Assembly: GCA_019747875.1 (NCBI GenBank)
Contig: JAIEQI010000055.1
Location: 52,461 to 116,460 of the forward strand
DNA from: Candidatus Obscuribacterales bacterium
GTDB taxonomy: Bacteria > Cyanobacteriota > Vampirovibrionia > Obscuribacterales > Obscuribacteraceae
Length of the DNA: 64,000 nt
Direction of reading: 5' to 3'
Shown here: positions 8,790-18,138 of the stretch, in pieces
How positions within the stretch are numbered: position 1 is the first letter of the stretch
Layout: each line of letters starts with the position of its first letter
Notes under the pieces: model-generated
Databases searched by the model: none
What the model was told of the DNA's origin: nothing
The model's input: the letters and a program-made list of their open reading frames with translations, nothing else
Translations under genes and position numbers: made by a program

Positions 8790-9511
8790 CGAACAACAGT
8801 TGGTTCATTCTAGAACGAAACGAATATGACAATCTAGCGCCAGAATTGCTAGAAGGTGACATCTTCGGCGGAAGGGATTGTGGATGGGTTTCACAGATGA
8901 GACCATTCATTCGTGCATTCAGCTCCTCCGAAGATTTGGTGCTCGATCCTTTTGCCGGACTCGGCACCACATTAGTTGCAGCAATTATGGAAGGACGCAA
9001 TGTAGTCGGAGTTGAAATCGAGGCAAAGCGAATCGAACTGATCAACAAAAGACTCTCCTCTCTAAACCATAAGCAAGGCGTTTCACTTCACCGAATGGAT
9101 GCGCAGAAAGCCTTTCCTGAGATGAATTCAACAGTCGATTTGTCTTTAACAAGCATTCCCTATTTCGGTGCTTCAGACTCTTTTGACGCATCAAAATATC
9201 AAGGGCAAACGTATAATAGTCTTGATTATCAATCATATTTAGGAATATTGGATCGCGTTTTCTCGAACATCAAAAGATGGCTGAAGAAAGACAAGTTTGC
9301 AATCTTCATGTGTGAGAACTTGCATTTGCAGAATGCCGGATTTGTTCCTCTCGCTTGGGATGTTGCGCGCATTCTACAGCAGCATTTTGTGCTCTGTGAT
9401 GAGCGGATTATTTGCTATGAGAAAGAAAACGGAGAACTTGGCTCGGATAGTACGCGCACAAACAGATCTCACGAATATGTTCTTATATGCAGGAATTCTC
9501 TTATCACATGA
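8762..9511 (+). CDS. DNA methylase-like (N4/N6 amino) methyltransferase
   Basis: Motif I (SAM binding) is LDPFAGLGTTL near residues 61-71, followed by VVGVEIE (acidic loop) and the catalytic motif IV as TSIPYF near 130-135, a variant of the (T/S)PPY of amino-methyltransferases. Motif I before motif IV gives the permuted order. A C-terminal domain contains RSHEYVLIC, typical of the last strand of N-4/N-6 DNA methylases. There is no restriction endonuclease and no obvious recognition domain. The ATG at 8762 is chosen over a TTG at 8747. The replacement of the usual first Pro by Ile in motif IV is unusual and may indicate altered activity or an RNA target. Confidence 0.72.
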   Translation: MHLTEERELTNNSWFILERNEYDNLAPELLEGDIFGGRDCGWVSQMRPFIRAFSSSEDLVLDPFAGLGTTLVAAIMEGRNVVGVEIEAKRIELINKRLSSLNHKQGVSLHRMDAQKAFPEMNSTVDLSLTSIPYFGASDSFDASKYQGQTYNSLDYQSYLGILDRVFSNIKRWLKKDKFAIFMCENLHLQNAGFVPLAWDVARILQQHFVLCDERIICYEKENGELGSDSTRTNRSHEYVLICRNSLIT

Positions 9512-9981
9512 TGTGCGCTGAACAAAATGAATACATAAATGCCTTGAGCAAACTATCTCAGGAGAATGTCCGGTACGCCGTGATTGGAACGTTTGGATTG
9601 CTTGCCCACGGCTTTTCAATTGACGGATACACAGTCTCAGATTGCGACATTATTGTGGATTCCTCCGGTACTCATTTACAACAAGCCTGGCAAATTCTCA
9701 AAGATGATGGGTGGGAAACATTCCTATGGGATGTGCTTATCACCGAATTTCCTTCGCAAGAATCGTTGAAAAACAAATACTACATTCGTGCTCGACGCGG
9801 GCACACAACAATCGATATTTGCTACGAGCATGATTCCATCGATTATGCAGAGTGGCTGGAAAGACGGCGCCGAATTGGTGAAATATACGTAGCTGACAGC
9901 GCAGATATCATCGAGCTAAAAAGAACAAACGACCGGGAAAAGGATCGAGCGCTACTGGCAAAACTGAACCTAAGAACCTAG
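9508..9981 (+). CDS. Small nucleotidyltransferase (MNT/AbiEii-like) protein
   Basis: A 157-residue protein beginning at the ATG that overlaps the methylase stop (ATGA at 9508-9511), a sign of translational coupling; an ATG at 9487 is possible. It has the pol-beta nucleotidyltransferase core: VIGTFGLLAHG as the G-rich helix-turn, then DCDIIVD carrying the D-x-D metal ligands and TIDICYEHD supplying the third acidic residue. C-terminal DIIELKRTNDREKDRALL is the typical last helix of toxin-antitoxin and AbiEii-type enzymes. Such enzymes transfer nucleotides to tRNA or proteins. Here it completes the radical SAM/methylase cassette. Confidence 0.7.
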   Translation: MMCAEQNEYINALSKLSQENVRYAVIGTFGLLAHGFSIDGYTVSDCDIIVDSSGTHLQQAWQILKDDGWETFLWDVLITEFPSQESLKNKYYIRARRGHTTIDICYEHDSIDYAEWLERRRRIGEIYVADSADIIELKRTNDREKDRALLAKLNLRT

Positions 9982-10024
9982 CACCAAGGGAGACAATTCA
10001 GCAGCGACAGCATGCGCCACTCCC

Positions 10025-10060
10025 AGAGTCGGCAAGACGCCTGCGCTCCCAGGATCAAAC
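10025..10060. repeat. Single diverged REP-like unit (type B)
   Basis: The sequence AGTCGGCAAGACGCCTGCG plus GCTCCCAGGATCAAAC is a degenerate copy of the type B palindromic unit seen at 3931-3970. It lies in the short gap between the convergent nucleotidyltransferase and HEAT/TPR genes. Confidence 0.6.
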
Positions 10061-10086
10061 AAGCAGAGCCTGCAGTACGATTCTGG

Positions 10087-11397
10087 TTACTTCTGCTTGT
10101 CCGGATCGTATTGATTTAGTCTTTGCACTGTCAAATTGGAATTGCCTTTCGCAATTCGATCTTCCAGTTTCTCGCGCATGATTTTGTTCAGTTCGGCAGC
10201 CATCGCCGTGTCTGTTTCCGCGTTGATAAACATCGTCTTCATTTTTTGAGCAGTGGTATTCTTCGGATTTACCTTTAGTACTGAATCCATTTCCCGAACA
10301 CCATCCTCATAGCGGCCTAAACAACCATAAATGGTGCCGCAAAAAAGATAGGCTTCTTCAGCTCTAGCCCTATCGTACTTTGCTAGCTGGCGTTCATCAT
10401 TAATGGCTGATTCTAGTTTATCTTCATTGAGGTGAGCTATCAGCAGCCCCGAGTAAACGATGCTGACTAATGCTTCTAAATTCGGGGACTTAATCACATG
10501 AAAATCTTTGAGTGGCATCAAAGCGAGCGCCTTGACGAAAGATGCCTCCGCGTTTCGGAAATCTTTTGACAAACAATAGCTCATCCCTAAGCCAGTATAA
10601 GCAGCAGTATTTGCTGGCGATTGAGGATCGCTCACGATTTGGTCGTTGAACTGTTTTATAGCGGAAGGCAAATCATTGCTCATCATCGCTGACCAGGCAG
10701 ATTTCAGCTGCTCTCTCTTTGCTGAAAGAGCTGCGTCCAAATCTTTGTACTTGCCTGGAACAGCAGCAGAAGGCTTATTTCTATTCTTCTCCCCAGGAGG
10801 CTTTGCATTAGATTCCGGTGAACTGCCGGGATTGGGAGTTGGCGATGGCTCAGGAGTCGCCGCGGGAGAGTTTTTGCTATCATCCGTGCTATCAGGCTGC
10901 TTTTCACCTAGCGATTCGAGTACTTCTTTTGCATCATCGCTAACCATAAAGTCCGGATCTTTAGCCGCTTTTCGAAGCACTGGCAATGCAGGTCTTGCAG
11001 CATTACCCATTCTGGACAGAACTTCAATTGCATGACGGCGATCATCCGTATCGTCGCCTTCAATCACCTTGATCAAAGTGGGCACCGCCGGAGCTGCACT
11101 TTCTTGCATCGCACGCAAGGCATCGAAAGCTAGTGCCCTGATATCTTCATCGGGATCGCTGAGAGTCTCTGCCAAAACGGGCACAGCTGCCTTAGCCTCC
11201 GCTCCCATAACTTGCAATTTGAGCAGAGCTTCCTGCCGATTGTACTTATCCTTTCCCTTAATATAATTGATGAGGGCAGGGACATTTTTAATTCTGATTG
11301 GATCTTCCGGCGGCGCAGCAAACAACGGCGTTACTGAAACACAATATAAACTCAGCAAAATACATTGCTGACTTATCAAATACCGCTTGCTGAACAT
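10087..11397 (-). CDS. Exported HEAT-repeat plus TPR protein
   Basis: Starting at the ATG at 11397 (preceded by GAGGT), the protein has a signal peptide (YLISQQCILLSLYCVSVTPLFA). Four to five PBS/HEAT-type helical repeats follow (A.PVLAETLSDPDEDIRALAFDAL and relatives, to about residue 175), then a Pro/Ser/Asn-rich linker, and then TPR-like helices (270-400). Both repeat types make extended scaffolds for protein binding, probably in the periplasm. About 29 residues of open frame upstream of this ATG lack coding character. No enzyme domain is present. Confidence 0.72.
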   Translation of the reverse strand: MFSKRYLISQQCILLSLYCVSVTPLFAAPPEDPIRIKNVPALINYIKGKDKYNRQEALLKLQVMGAEAKAAVPVLAETLSDPDEDIRALAFDALRAMQESAAPAVPTLIKVIEGDDTDDRRHAIEVLSRMGNAARPALPVLRKAAKDPDFMVSDDAKEVLESLGEKQPDSTDDSKNSPAATPEPSPTPNPGSSPESNAKPPGEKNRNKPSAAVPGKYKDLDAALSAKREQLKSAWSAMMSNDLPSAIKQFNDQIVSDPQSPANTAAYTGLGMSYCLSKDFRNAEASFVKALALMPLKDFHVIKSPNLEALVSIVYSGLLIAHLNEDKLESAINDERQLAKYDRARAEEAYLFCGTIYGCLGRYEDGVREMDSVLKVNPKNTTAQKMKTMFINAETDTAMAAELNKIMREKLEDRIAKGNSNLTVQRLNQYDPDKQK

Positions 11398-11502
11398 GAA
11401 TACCTCAGAATTGCTCTTTCGGGAGTATATCTTAATTGACATCGCCACAATGTTTTTTAGCCAAGGGTAGAAACAAATACGCACTAGTCTTTGTAAAAAG
11501 AA

Positions 11503-11841
11503 TCAGTGGTATTTCTCCAGCAGCAGAACTAGAGTTGTTTCATCTTCGCTTAGCCATTCAGACGCTACGTAGCAGTACCCGCTGGGATACTGCTCGGGAA
11601 TAATTTTCTCTTGCGTCGGGGCCACTATTCGTTTCTTTGCGTCTGATTTCCAGAAATTGAAAATGCCGTCTTTTGAGATGCGCTTCAAGGGCATTCCGCA
11701 ATCAGCGACGGCCAACTCCACGCGATCAGCTCTTAATAGATCTGCTATGTCCCCAGCGCTTAAGTTTCGTCCACGAGAAACAGTGCTGCCATTCTCAGAT
11801 GAAAGTTCATATAAAGGTATCTGGGTGACGATTTTGGTCAT
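11503..11841 (-). CDS. Small hypothetical protein
   Basis: A soluble protein of 112 residues with no signal peptide or membrane helix. It ends in a hydrophobic strand pair (GYCYVASEW, TTLVLLLEKYH) that looks like the edge of a small alpha/beta fold. It lies 105 bp upstream of the HEAT/TPR gene on the same strand, and its start faces the large plus-strand gene across an 85-bp divergent promoter region. No family recognised. Confidence 0.55.
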   Translation of the reverse strand: MTKIVTQIPLYELSSENGSTVSRGRNLSAGDIADLLRADRVELAVADCGMPLKRISKDGIFNFWKSDAKKRIVAPTQEKIIPEQYPSGYCYVASEWLSEDETTLVLLLEKYH

Positions 11842-11926
11842 TAATTAAATGCCGATTGAGCTAATCGCACAGGATTTGCACACCCCATAAATTATAACTC
11901 TCATAAGGGTTTGGAGATTCTACGTT

Positions 11927-13999
11927 ATGGGCGAAAGTGCATTTGAACAACGGGCAACGGGCAAGGACGCCTTCGAGCCCCTGTCTGAATCGGCAAACTC
12001 CGCGATGCAGAAGTTTCTGCAAGCAATCGAGTCTGAAGGCGCCGAGGCAAGACCCGAGCGCCAAGACGATTCGAAACTTCAACCGGAAATTCATGAGACG
12101 CCAGAGGCAAAGAGGGAGACCTCCCAGAAGCTTGAAGTCTCGGATGCCAAACAAGATACAAACGATACATCTGGCACCCAAACAGAAACCAACGAGATTC
12201 CCGAGTCCAAGCAAGAAATCCAAGAGGTCTTTGAGGTAAAGGAAGAGATTCCCGAGGCTCCCACGGTCCAGCCGGAGCTTATTGAGGCTCAGGAGGTCAA
12301 GCCAGAATCCTTAGAACTTCCGGACGTCAAACCAGAGACGTTAAAGACTTCAAACTTAGATGAAAATGGACCGAGAGCAGAGAATGAAACGGCGCCGGTG
12401 CAAAAAGTTGGGCAGAAAAATGACTTCGAAAGCTTACTGAAAGAAAACAACATCGGAGCAGTTGGAACGACCAGCGAATTCCCGGTTAAAAATCAGAATT
12501 CGCCCCAGTCAACGGAATCGACACTTCCCGGAGTTGACCTGGATGCCCTTGAGCTAAGACCCTTCCCAAACAAAGATTGGAAACCAACCTTTGATGCGGA
12601 GAAAGCACCAACAAAAGGCGTCCTTGACCCAAGCACCGACCCAAATTTTCGATTGCTGTCACCACGCGAAGTTAAGGATCTGGTCAGCTCCAAAAAGGTG
12701 ACCGAAGGCGAACCGGTTTCGCTCTCCCTCGACGAGATTGAGAATCAAGTGGTCGATCGTGGATTCGGCACAATCGGACTCATTTCTCCATCCCTTTCTT
12801 TCAAGACAAGCGCATCGGATGAGGATATCACCAGACTGGCAGATAGCATCACTAAAGCTGCGGTCGAAAATAAAGATGCTGAAAGAGCATTGCAAGAAGA
12901 GATCAAGAGCTCCAACGATCTCGGCTCCTTCGGAGCCGCCGCCGGCAGCATAGCAAGCACGCTCGGTATAGGTTGGGCGGTTAACAAGCTAGCCTCGAAC
13001 TTGCCGGGCGTAGCCAGGTTCCCCGCAGTCATCGCTACAGCCTTTACAGGTGGTGGCATGGTAAACAATGAGCTATCCGGAAAAGAGCTTTTTGATTCTA
13101 GCGGATTCATAAAGAATGCAATCGATTCGACGGTAGCCTGGGGCATCTACAAGTCCCTCGGAGCTTTGCCTGCGAACCAGGCAGTTTCAGCAGAGACACT
13201 TGCGAAAGCTGGCATGGATCCAAGCAAAAACATACTCGCCAGCCAGCTCGGCAACGAGCTGAGATTGCACCACCATAACTTGGAAGTTGCTGCATGGAAA
13301 GCAATGGACAAGAGCAAGGCTATGGAAGGTCTATACTACAAGCAACTCTTTAGCACCTTATTCAATCCATTAGGCGCCCTCACTGCAAAAGCTGAGATGA
13401 ACTATGTACAGAAAGGACCACAATTGTCCTTTGAAGCTGACAAGCTCTTCACCTCGAGATTCAAACCTTCAAACTACACACCGTTTCGGGAGACACTCAA
13501 TGGCCGCAAACGGGTAGGCATGGGTGGCGACAAAACTTCCGATGCACTCATCGCAGGACTGACCAAACGTGGAGAACCAATCTACGGCGGAATGAGCATC
13601 GGCGAGTACAATACAAGACTCATGGCAGCAAGGCTCTACGGAGCAACTGCAGGAGCCTTCGTATTCGGTGCCGCACACAAAACCGGAGACATAATTACAA
13701 GCGAGCAAGCAAACGATAAGAGTTTGACAGAGAACCTTAAAGACATAGGAAAAGCAGGCTTCGGAGCAGCATACACCGCACCGCTAGTGGCTATTGCCTT
13801 GCGCCATGGACATGGTGCCGCCTTCGGCACAGGCATTGTAATAACTGCAAAAGGCGCAAACTCCCTTGAGCATCACTACCAAGAAAAACGCTATGAGGAT
13901 CTAAAGAAACTCGGACAGGAGCGCGAAGAGAGAAGACAAGCTTACAAGAACTTCAATGAAGAGTTCTACAAGGCACCACAATCGCAGCAAGCAAAGTAG
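11927..13999 (+). CDS. Large protein with acidic E/P repeat region and hydrophobic Gly/Ala-rich helices
   Basis: A 690-residue protein. Residues about 35-140 are a low-complexity tract of imperfect 8-12-residue repeats of the type V-K-P-E-x-L-E (ending around NLDENG), strongly acidic and probably disordered. Residues about 330-430 contain several Gly/Ala-rich hydrophobic segments (GSFGAAAGSIASTLGIGWAV, GVARFPAVIATAF) and about 570-650 two more, which could be weak membrane or glycine-zipper helices. The C-terminus is a charged coiled coil rich in Glu, Arg and Gln. No enzyme motif seen. The next two genes are small, same-strand unknowns and may form a functional set with it. Confidence 0.65.
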   Translation: MGESAFEQRATGKDAFEPLSESANSAMQKFLQAIESEGAEARPERQDDSKLQPEIHETPEAKRETSQKLEVSDAKQDTNDTSGTQTETNEIPESKQEIQEVFEVKEEIPEAPTVQPELIEAQEVKPESLELPDVKPETLKTSNLDENGPRAENETAPVQKVGQKNDFESLLKENNIGAVGTTSEFPVKNQNSPQSTESTLPGVDLDALELRPFPNKDWKPTFDAEKAPTKGVLDPSTDPNFRLLSPREVKDLVSSKKVTEGEPVSLSLDEIENQVVDRGFGTIGLISPSLSFKTSASDEDITRLADSITKAAVENKDAERALQEEIKSSNDLGSFGAAAGSIASTLGIGWAVNKLASNLPGVARFPAVIATAFTGGGMVNNELSGKELFDSSGFIKNAIDSTVAWGIYKSLGALPANQAVSAETLAKAGMDPSKNILASQLGNELRLHHHNLEVAAWKAMDKSKAMEGLYYKQLFSTLFNPLGALTAKAEMNYVQKGPQLSFEADKLFTSRFKPSNYTPFRETLNGRKRVGMGGDKTSDALIAGLTKRGEPIYGGMSIGEYNTRLMAARLYGATAGAFVFGAAHKTGDIITSEQANDKSLTENLKDIGKAGFGAAYTAPLVAIALRHGHGAAFGTGIVITAKGANSLEHHYQEKRYEDLKKLGQEREERRQAYKNFNEEFYKAPQSQQAK

Positions 14000-14146
14000 T
14001 CACTCCGAGTGCATAGCCTGTTTCTCAAACTAATCTTGCCAGAAACTAACATGTATCTAAGCTTTGCCAAATTTGCGGGGATTCGCATATCCAGGTGAAA
14101 TCCTAAAGCCTACGATGCTTGCGGTGGGTTATCGGTGGCAAAGATC

Positions 14147-14446
14147 ATGAACGACTGTAGCGTTTCGAGCCTGGCTAACGTTCTGGATAAGAATCCCGGT
14201 CCTGTCAAAGACGACGAAACGCCTACAGGCTCACATTTCATGGACGTTTTCTGGAACTGCGCTGCCGAAAAGTATGCTGATCAAATGGATTCCCCGTCCG
14301 CGAAAAGCCTTTCTCAGGTTGCCTTTGATCTTGCAAAGGAGATCGATAAGGTTGAAACAAAAGAAGAGGGAGTCGATCTAACAGAACTCGAACTGACGGA
14401 TATCTCTTTAACCATAGGATTAAAGGACAACCGAGAGAAAAAGTAG
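14147..14446 (+). CDS. Small acidic hypothetical protein
   Basis: About 99 residues, acidic and soluble (VETKEEGVDLTELELTDI), with no signal peptide. Its start could be the ATG at 14147 or the in-frame GTG at 14135; neither has a clear ribosome site. It lies between the 690-residue acidic-repeat protein and a second small gene, all on the plus strand, and has no recognisable family. It may be an accessory or chaperone-like partner of its neighbour; this is inference from position only. Confidence 0.45.
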   Translation: MNDCSVSSLANVLDKNPGPVKDDETPTGSHFMDVFWNCAAEKYADQMDSPSAKSLSQVAFDLAKEIDKVETKEEGVDLTELELTDISLTIGLKDNREKK

Positions 14447-14562
14447 CTTCAAGAACCTTGAATCGGCGGTACTTTGCCGTTGTCACCAGGCTGTCACAGT
14501 GCCAGCCATAAACTCCTTTCATCACTTGAACGAGGGCGATTCAAGTATCGGAGGAAAGGCAA

Positions 14563-14952
14563 ATGGCTGCTAATAACGAAATCATCAACGACGACAGTAT
14601 CAAGATGGCGACCGCGGCAGCAAACAGCGACTCCGAAGGAGTTAGAACCGCTGCACAAGATATCTGGAGTAAACATCCGGGCGACTCAAATTACTGGGCA
14701 GGCGTTAGAGAAGGTGCTAACCACATTCTGCGCGAAGGCTATGCTCAAAAGACATCATCAGTAATGGATGCTCTGCGGGATAAACTCCCTCTAGCAAATG
14801 AAGGTTCTTCAAAATTCGCCAAGGCACAAATCGAGCATGACGGCAGCATCAATTTTTCCATGTCGGCAACTGACGCAGCTGTGCAGAGAGCAAGCGACGT
14901 AGTCGATCCGAAAGCCGCTGCTGAACGTGAACAAGCTAAAGCCCGGAACTAA
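14563..14952 (+). CDS. Small hypothetical protein, Asp/Asn/Ala-rich
   Basis: A 129-residue soluble protein with a good ribosome-binding site (GGAGGAAAGGCA before the ATG). It is rich in Ala, Asn and Asp and predicted to be mostly helical; the C-terminus (KAAAEREQAKARN) is a charged helix. It is the third gene of the plus-strand run that begins at 11927. Its last 17 bp overlap the 3' end of the convergent nitronate monooxygenase gene. Function unknown. Confidence 0.55.
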   Translation: MAANNEIINDDSIKMATAAANSDSEGVRTAAQDIWSKHPGDSNYWAGVREGANHILREGYAQKTSSVMDALRDKLPLANEGSSKFAKAQIEHDGSINFSMSATDAAVQRASDVVDPKAAAEREQAKARN

Positions 14953-16024
14953 TAGAATTTCCCGGTCCACAATTCCTCATCTCCTCGGCCAACCTGGCAA
15001 CCAACTCTGCGGCCGGCAAAGTACGGGCAAGCGGCGCTCCCTGCCCCGCCCATTGAGCGCCATAACTGCCATCGCCGCAAGCCTTGGCGGCAGCATGCAG
15101 TGCCTTACCAGCATCATATGCTAAAGGGTAATCGGGTATCTCGGCGGAGCCAATGCTCTCACCGAATTTGGTGAATGAATTAGCCAAACAACGTGCCGGA
15201 CGGCCAGAAATCGCACTGGTCATTACGGTAGTAAACGCAGCTTCTGATCGAAGCGCGGCGCGATAATGAGCATCCGCAGAGGACTCTGGACAATTGATAA
15301 AGGCAGTCCCAAGCTGTGCTGCTTGAGCACCTAGTGCAAGGCAGGCAGAGATACCCGCACCATCCATAATACCACCTGCAGCTATTACCGGAATATCCAG
15401 ATTGGTTACCAGCAATCTTACGAGTGCCGAGAGCCCTAGACAGCGGTCAGGCTGAGAAGGCTCAAACACTCCTCGATGTCCGCCAGCTTCGTATCCTTGT
15501 GCAACAATCGCATCGATTCCGGCAGCGGCTATTTCTCTAGCTTCGTCCAAATTAGTAGCAGTAGCTAGCAGTACAACTCCAGCCTTCTTCAAGCGAGCGA
15601 TCTTGACAGCAGATGGTAAGCCGAAGTGAAAGCTAACTACTTGTATGCGCAACTCCAGAAGTAACTCCAACATTTCGTCATCATCAAGAAAACTGGTATA
15701 GATTTCCTTTAAGTGTTGTGGGGGCTGTGCTTTGAATTGCGCAAACAGAGAAGCTAAGATGCCTAACCATGAGTTTTCTCGCGCCGCATCAAGCACAGCT
15801 GGACGGTGGCAAAAAACGTTCACATTGAATGAGTGATTTGTTAACTGTCGAGTAGCGAGAATAGTCTCACGAGCTACCTTCACATCCATAGCACCAATGG
15901 CAATCGAACCTAACGCACCGGCATTAGAAACCGCAGCCGCCATGGCAGGAGTGGAAACGCCTGCCATTGGTGCTTGGACGATCGGTAAGGCTAAGTTGAG
16001 TTTTTCAATAAGTGATGTCTTCAT
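14936..16024 (-). CDS. Nitronate monooxygenase (2-nitropropane dioxygenase) family flavoprotein
   Basis: A 362-residue FMN-dependent TIM-barrel enzyme. It has the family start PIVQAPMAGVSTPAMAAAVSNAG, the substrate/flavin loop GIDAIVAQGYEAGGHRG (His base near 195), the phosphate-binding strand IPVIAAGGI, and LALGAQAAQLGTAF near the end. The family oxidises alkyl nitronates such as propionate-3-nitronate. Length and motif order are typical of class I NMO. It stands alone and overlaps the preceding small gene tail to tail. Confidence 0.92.
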   Translation of the reverse strand: MKTSLIEKLNLALPIVQAPMAGVSTPAMAAAVSNAGALGSIAIGAMDVKVARETILATRQLTNHSFNVNVFCHRPAVLDAARENSWLGILASLFAQFKAQPPQHLKEIYTSFLDDDEMLELLLELRIQVVSFHFGLPSAVKIARLKKAGVVLLATATNLDEAREIAAAGIDAIVAQGYEAGGHRGVFEPSQPDRCLGLSALVRLLVTNLDIPVIAAGGIMDGAGISACLALGAQAAQLGTAFINCPESSADAHYRAALRSEAAFTTVMTSAISGRPARCLANSFTKFGESIGSAEIPDYPLAYDAGKALHAAAKACGDGSYGAQWAGQGAPLARTLPAAELVARLAEEMRNCGPGNSISSGL

Positions 16025-16364
16025 TAATGATTCTAATCATTTATTTGAGGAGAGTCCGTAATTATAACCTCAGGAATATGCTCCAATCGAGAAATGAAGA
16101 GTTCAAGATAGCCCCAACCATCTCAACAACGGGTCTCTCACCGATGCATACTAATGAGGTTGAGTCGGACCGTTTGCGCTATCGCAGTGAACTTGAATAG
16201 GAAATGCGAGTTCGGCTGATCCTGTACCGTCAAGACTGTTAGTCCGAGACCAGGAAGGTCAGCTGCGGACCAAAGTTCCAGCCTAAGAATTATGAGGCAT
16301 TTTTCCGGGTACATTTCAGAGGGTACCAGTAAAGAATGAGCTTGATTGATTAGCGGAGATTTGT
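16025..16364. other. Divergent intergenic region without gene
   Basis: This 340-bp stretch separates the nitronate monooxygenase (minus) from the lipoprotein gene (plus) and must hold both promoters. I see no convincing coding sequence, hairpin or repeat in it. Confidence 0.5.
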
Positions 16365-17024
16365 ATGAAATACCCATTGAACAAACGAATCCAGCTTGCG
16401 ACTGGATCAATCACAATTAGTATTTCTCTGACAGCCTGCGGACAAATTCCAGAAGAACTTAAGACGTTTAATGGCTATGACGTCTCACGTGAAATTTGCG
16501 ACGATGTGAAAGTGAAGCTCCCAAAGAAATCTACTCACGGAACAATGAATTGTATCCACGATAAAGAGACTACACAGGCGGATCTAAAGCCCGGAGAAGT
16601 GCGTGTCGTTCTAAAGCGTGATGGGAAAAACTTCGGCATGAATAACTACAACGGAATGTTCTCCGGTGGAGTGATTCAAGGACCAAATAGATACGCAGCC
16701 TATGAGCGTGCCACAGATGAATCGAATCCGACAGCGGCATTGATTCAAAGTCGACAAGAGATTCTCAAATATCTTGGAGGGAAGCAACTTTCTGAGCACC
16801 CAATCATGATGAACGGACAATTTCCAGGAGTGGAAGTTGATTTCGAAGGGAAGGAAGCTGATTCCCTCGGAAAGCTCCGCATTTATTTCGTACAGAACTC
16901 AGCGAGCCGTTCGGGAGAAGCGAGACCGCGACTATACGGCGTGCAAGCTATCGGCTCGAAAGATTTTCTTGCTTCAGAGCAGACGAAAGAGGTTCTTGAT
17001 TCTCTAACCATTAAAACGAAATAG
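16365..17024 (+). CDS. Predicted lipoprotein
   Basis: The N-terminus (MKYPLNKRIQLATGSITI then SISLTACG) is a Lol-type signal peptide ending in a lipobox (L-T-A-C), with Cys near residue 25 as the lipidation site. The ATG follows GGAGAT. The mature 190-residue domain is beta-rich and polar, with few cysteines (one pair near residues 39-60 could form a disulphide). No family recognised. The following TPR gene is 82 bp downstream on the same strand. Confidence 0.65.
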   Translation: MKYPLNKRIQLATGSITISISLTACGQIPEELKTFNGYDVSREICDDVKVKLPKKSTHGTMNCIHDKETTQADLKPGEVRVVLKRDGKNFGMNNYNGMFSGGVIQGPNRYAAYERATDESNPTAALIQSRQEILKYLGGKQLSEHPIMMNGQFPGVEVDFEGKEADSLGKLRIYFVQNSASRSGEARPRLYGVQAIGSKDFLASEQTKEVLDSLTIKTK

Positions 17025-17106
17025 CTGTTGCTTTGGCATTGAAAACGCATTGTAGATTCGCCTGAGTTATAATGACTTGCTAATTAGATGATCTCTCTGG
17101 ACTGCC

Positions 17107-18021
17107 ATGCAAAAGAAGATATCCACCAGAATAATTCCGTTAGTGATTTTACTTACTCTGCTGCAACTTCCATTGGGTGCAAAACAAAAGCAGCCAACCA
17201 GAATGATGAAGATTGGCGATGAGGTTGTGAGTATTGACGCTGGCGAAGCCTTTTTCAAAGCTCAAGAGAATCTCACTAATAGACAGTTCGATCAAGCCGC
17301 CGAAAAAATCAAACAGTTTTTGGCAAGCTATCCAAACAGTAGTGCTGGACGCTACAAGTACGGCTTCATTCTGTTACAGCAAGGAAAAGATACAGAAGCA
17401 CTTGAACAAGCCAAGCTCTGCACAAAACTGAAGCCAACCTTTTTCGGAGGCTGGGCTCTTATGGGCGAAGCCTGTATGAATCTCAAACTTGAAGATCAAG
17501 CAAAAGAAGCGTATCAAAAAGCCCTGGCTATCCAACCAACAGGCGAGAATGCCGATATCATTCGAGAGAACCTGGCAGACATGAGCAAGCAGCAAGAGGT
17601 TTCTGCAACCACTGCGGTGCAAGAGAAACAAGTAACAGCACAAAATCAAGTTATCACAACCTTGAACAATGCTCTTGCGCTTTGCGATAGAGCAAATCAA
17701 TTAGGCAAACAAGGTCAATACGAACAAGGACGGCAGGCTTGCCACGATGCATTGAAGGCTGCTCCCGATTCGACACAAGTCAAAGAGAATGTTGTTATCT
17801 ATCTGAACAACTATGCCGCGAACTGCGTTCAGAATCAAAACTTGAAGCAAGCCGAAGAACTGATGAAAGAATCACTTTCCCTCCAAGCGAAAGGTGGTAT
17901 CAGCTTGCAAAGCCAAAAGACCACGTTGAAGAATTACTCTACTCTACTAAAATTTCTTGGACGAAACGACGAAGCAAAACCGCTCGATGAGAAATTGAGT
18001 TCGATTGGGACATCCAATTAA
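17107..18021 (+). CDS. Exported TPR protein
   Basis: A signal peptide (IIPLVILLTLLQLPLGAKQ) leads into at least five TPR units (AEKIKQFLASYPNSSAGRYK, ALEQAKLCTKLKPTFFGGWA, KEAYQKALAIQPTGENADI, then QGRQACHDALKAAPDSTQV and AEELMKESLSLQ). The mid-part is Gln/Thr-rich. Such proteins scaffold protein complexes in the envelope. It is one of several TPR proteins in this window, and its 304-residue length and signal peptide resemble the neighbours at 10087 and 18139. Confidence 0.72.
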   Translation: MQKKISTRIIPLVILLTLLQLPLGAKQKQPTRMMKIGDEVVSIDAGEAFFKAQENLTNRQFDQAAEKIKQFLASYPNSSAGRYKYGFILLQQGKDTEALEQAKLCTKLKPTFFGGWALMGEACMNLKLEDQAKEAYQKALAIQPTGENADIIRENLADMSKQQEVSATTAVQEKQVTAQNQVITTLNNALALCDRANQLGKQGQYEQGRQACHDALKAAPDSTQVKENVVIYLNNYAANCVQNQNLKQAEELMKESLSLQAKGGISLQSQKTTLKNYSTLLKFLGRNDEAKPLDEKLSSIGTSN

Positions 18022-18138
18022 AAACAGAGAATCCATCTGCTACTTAGCCCAAGCGTTATGGACGAATCGAGTCTGGCTGCGCTATTAATGGAATTCTCGA
18101 CCTAAAGAACAGTAATCCCTCACCGTTACAACAACACT

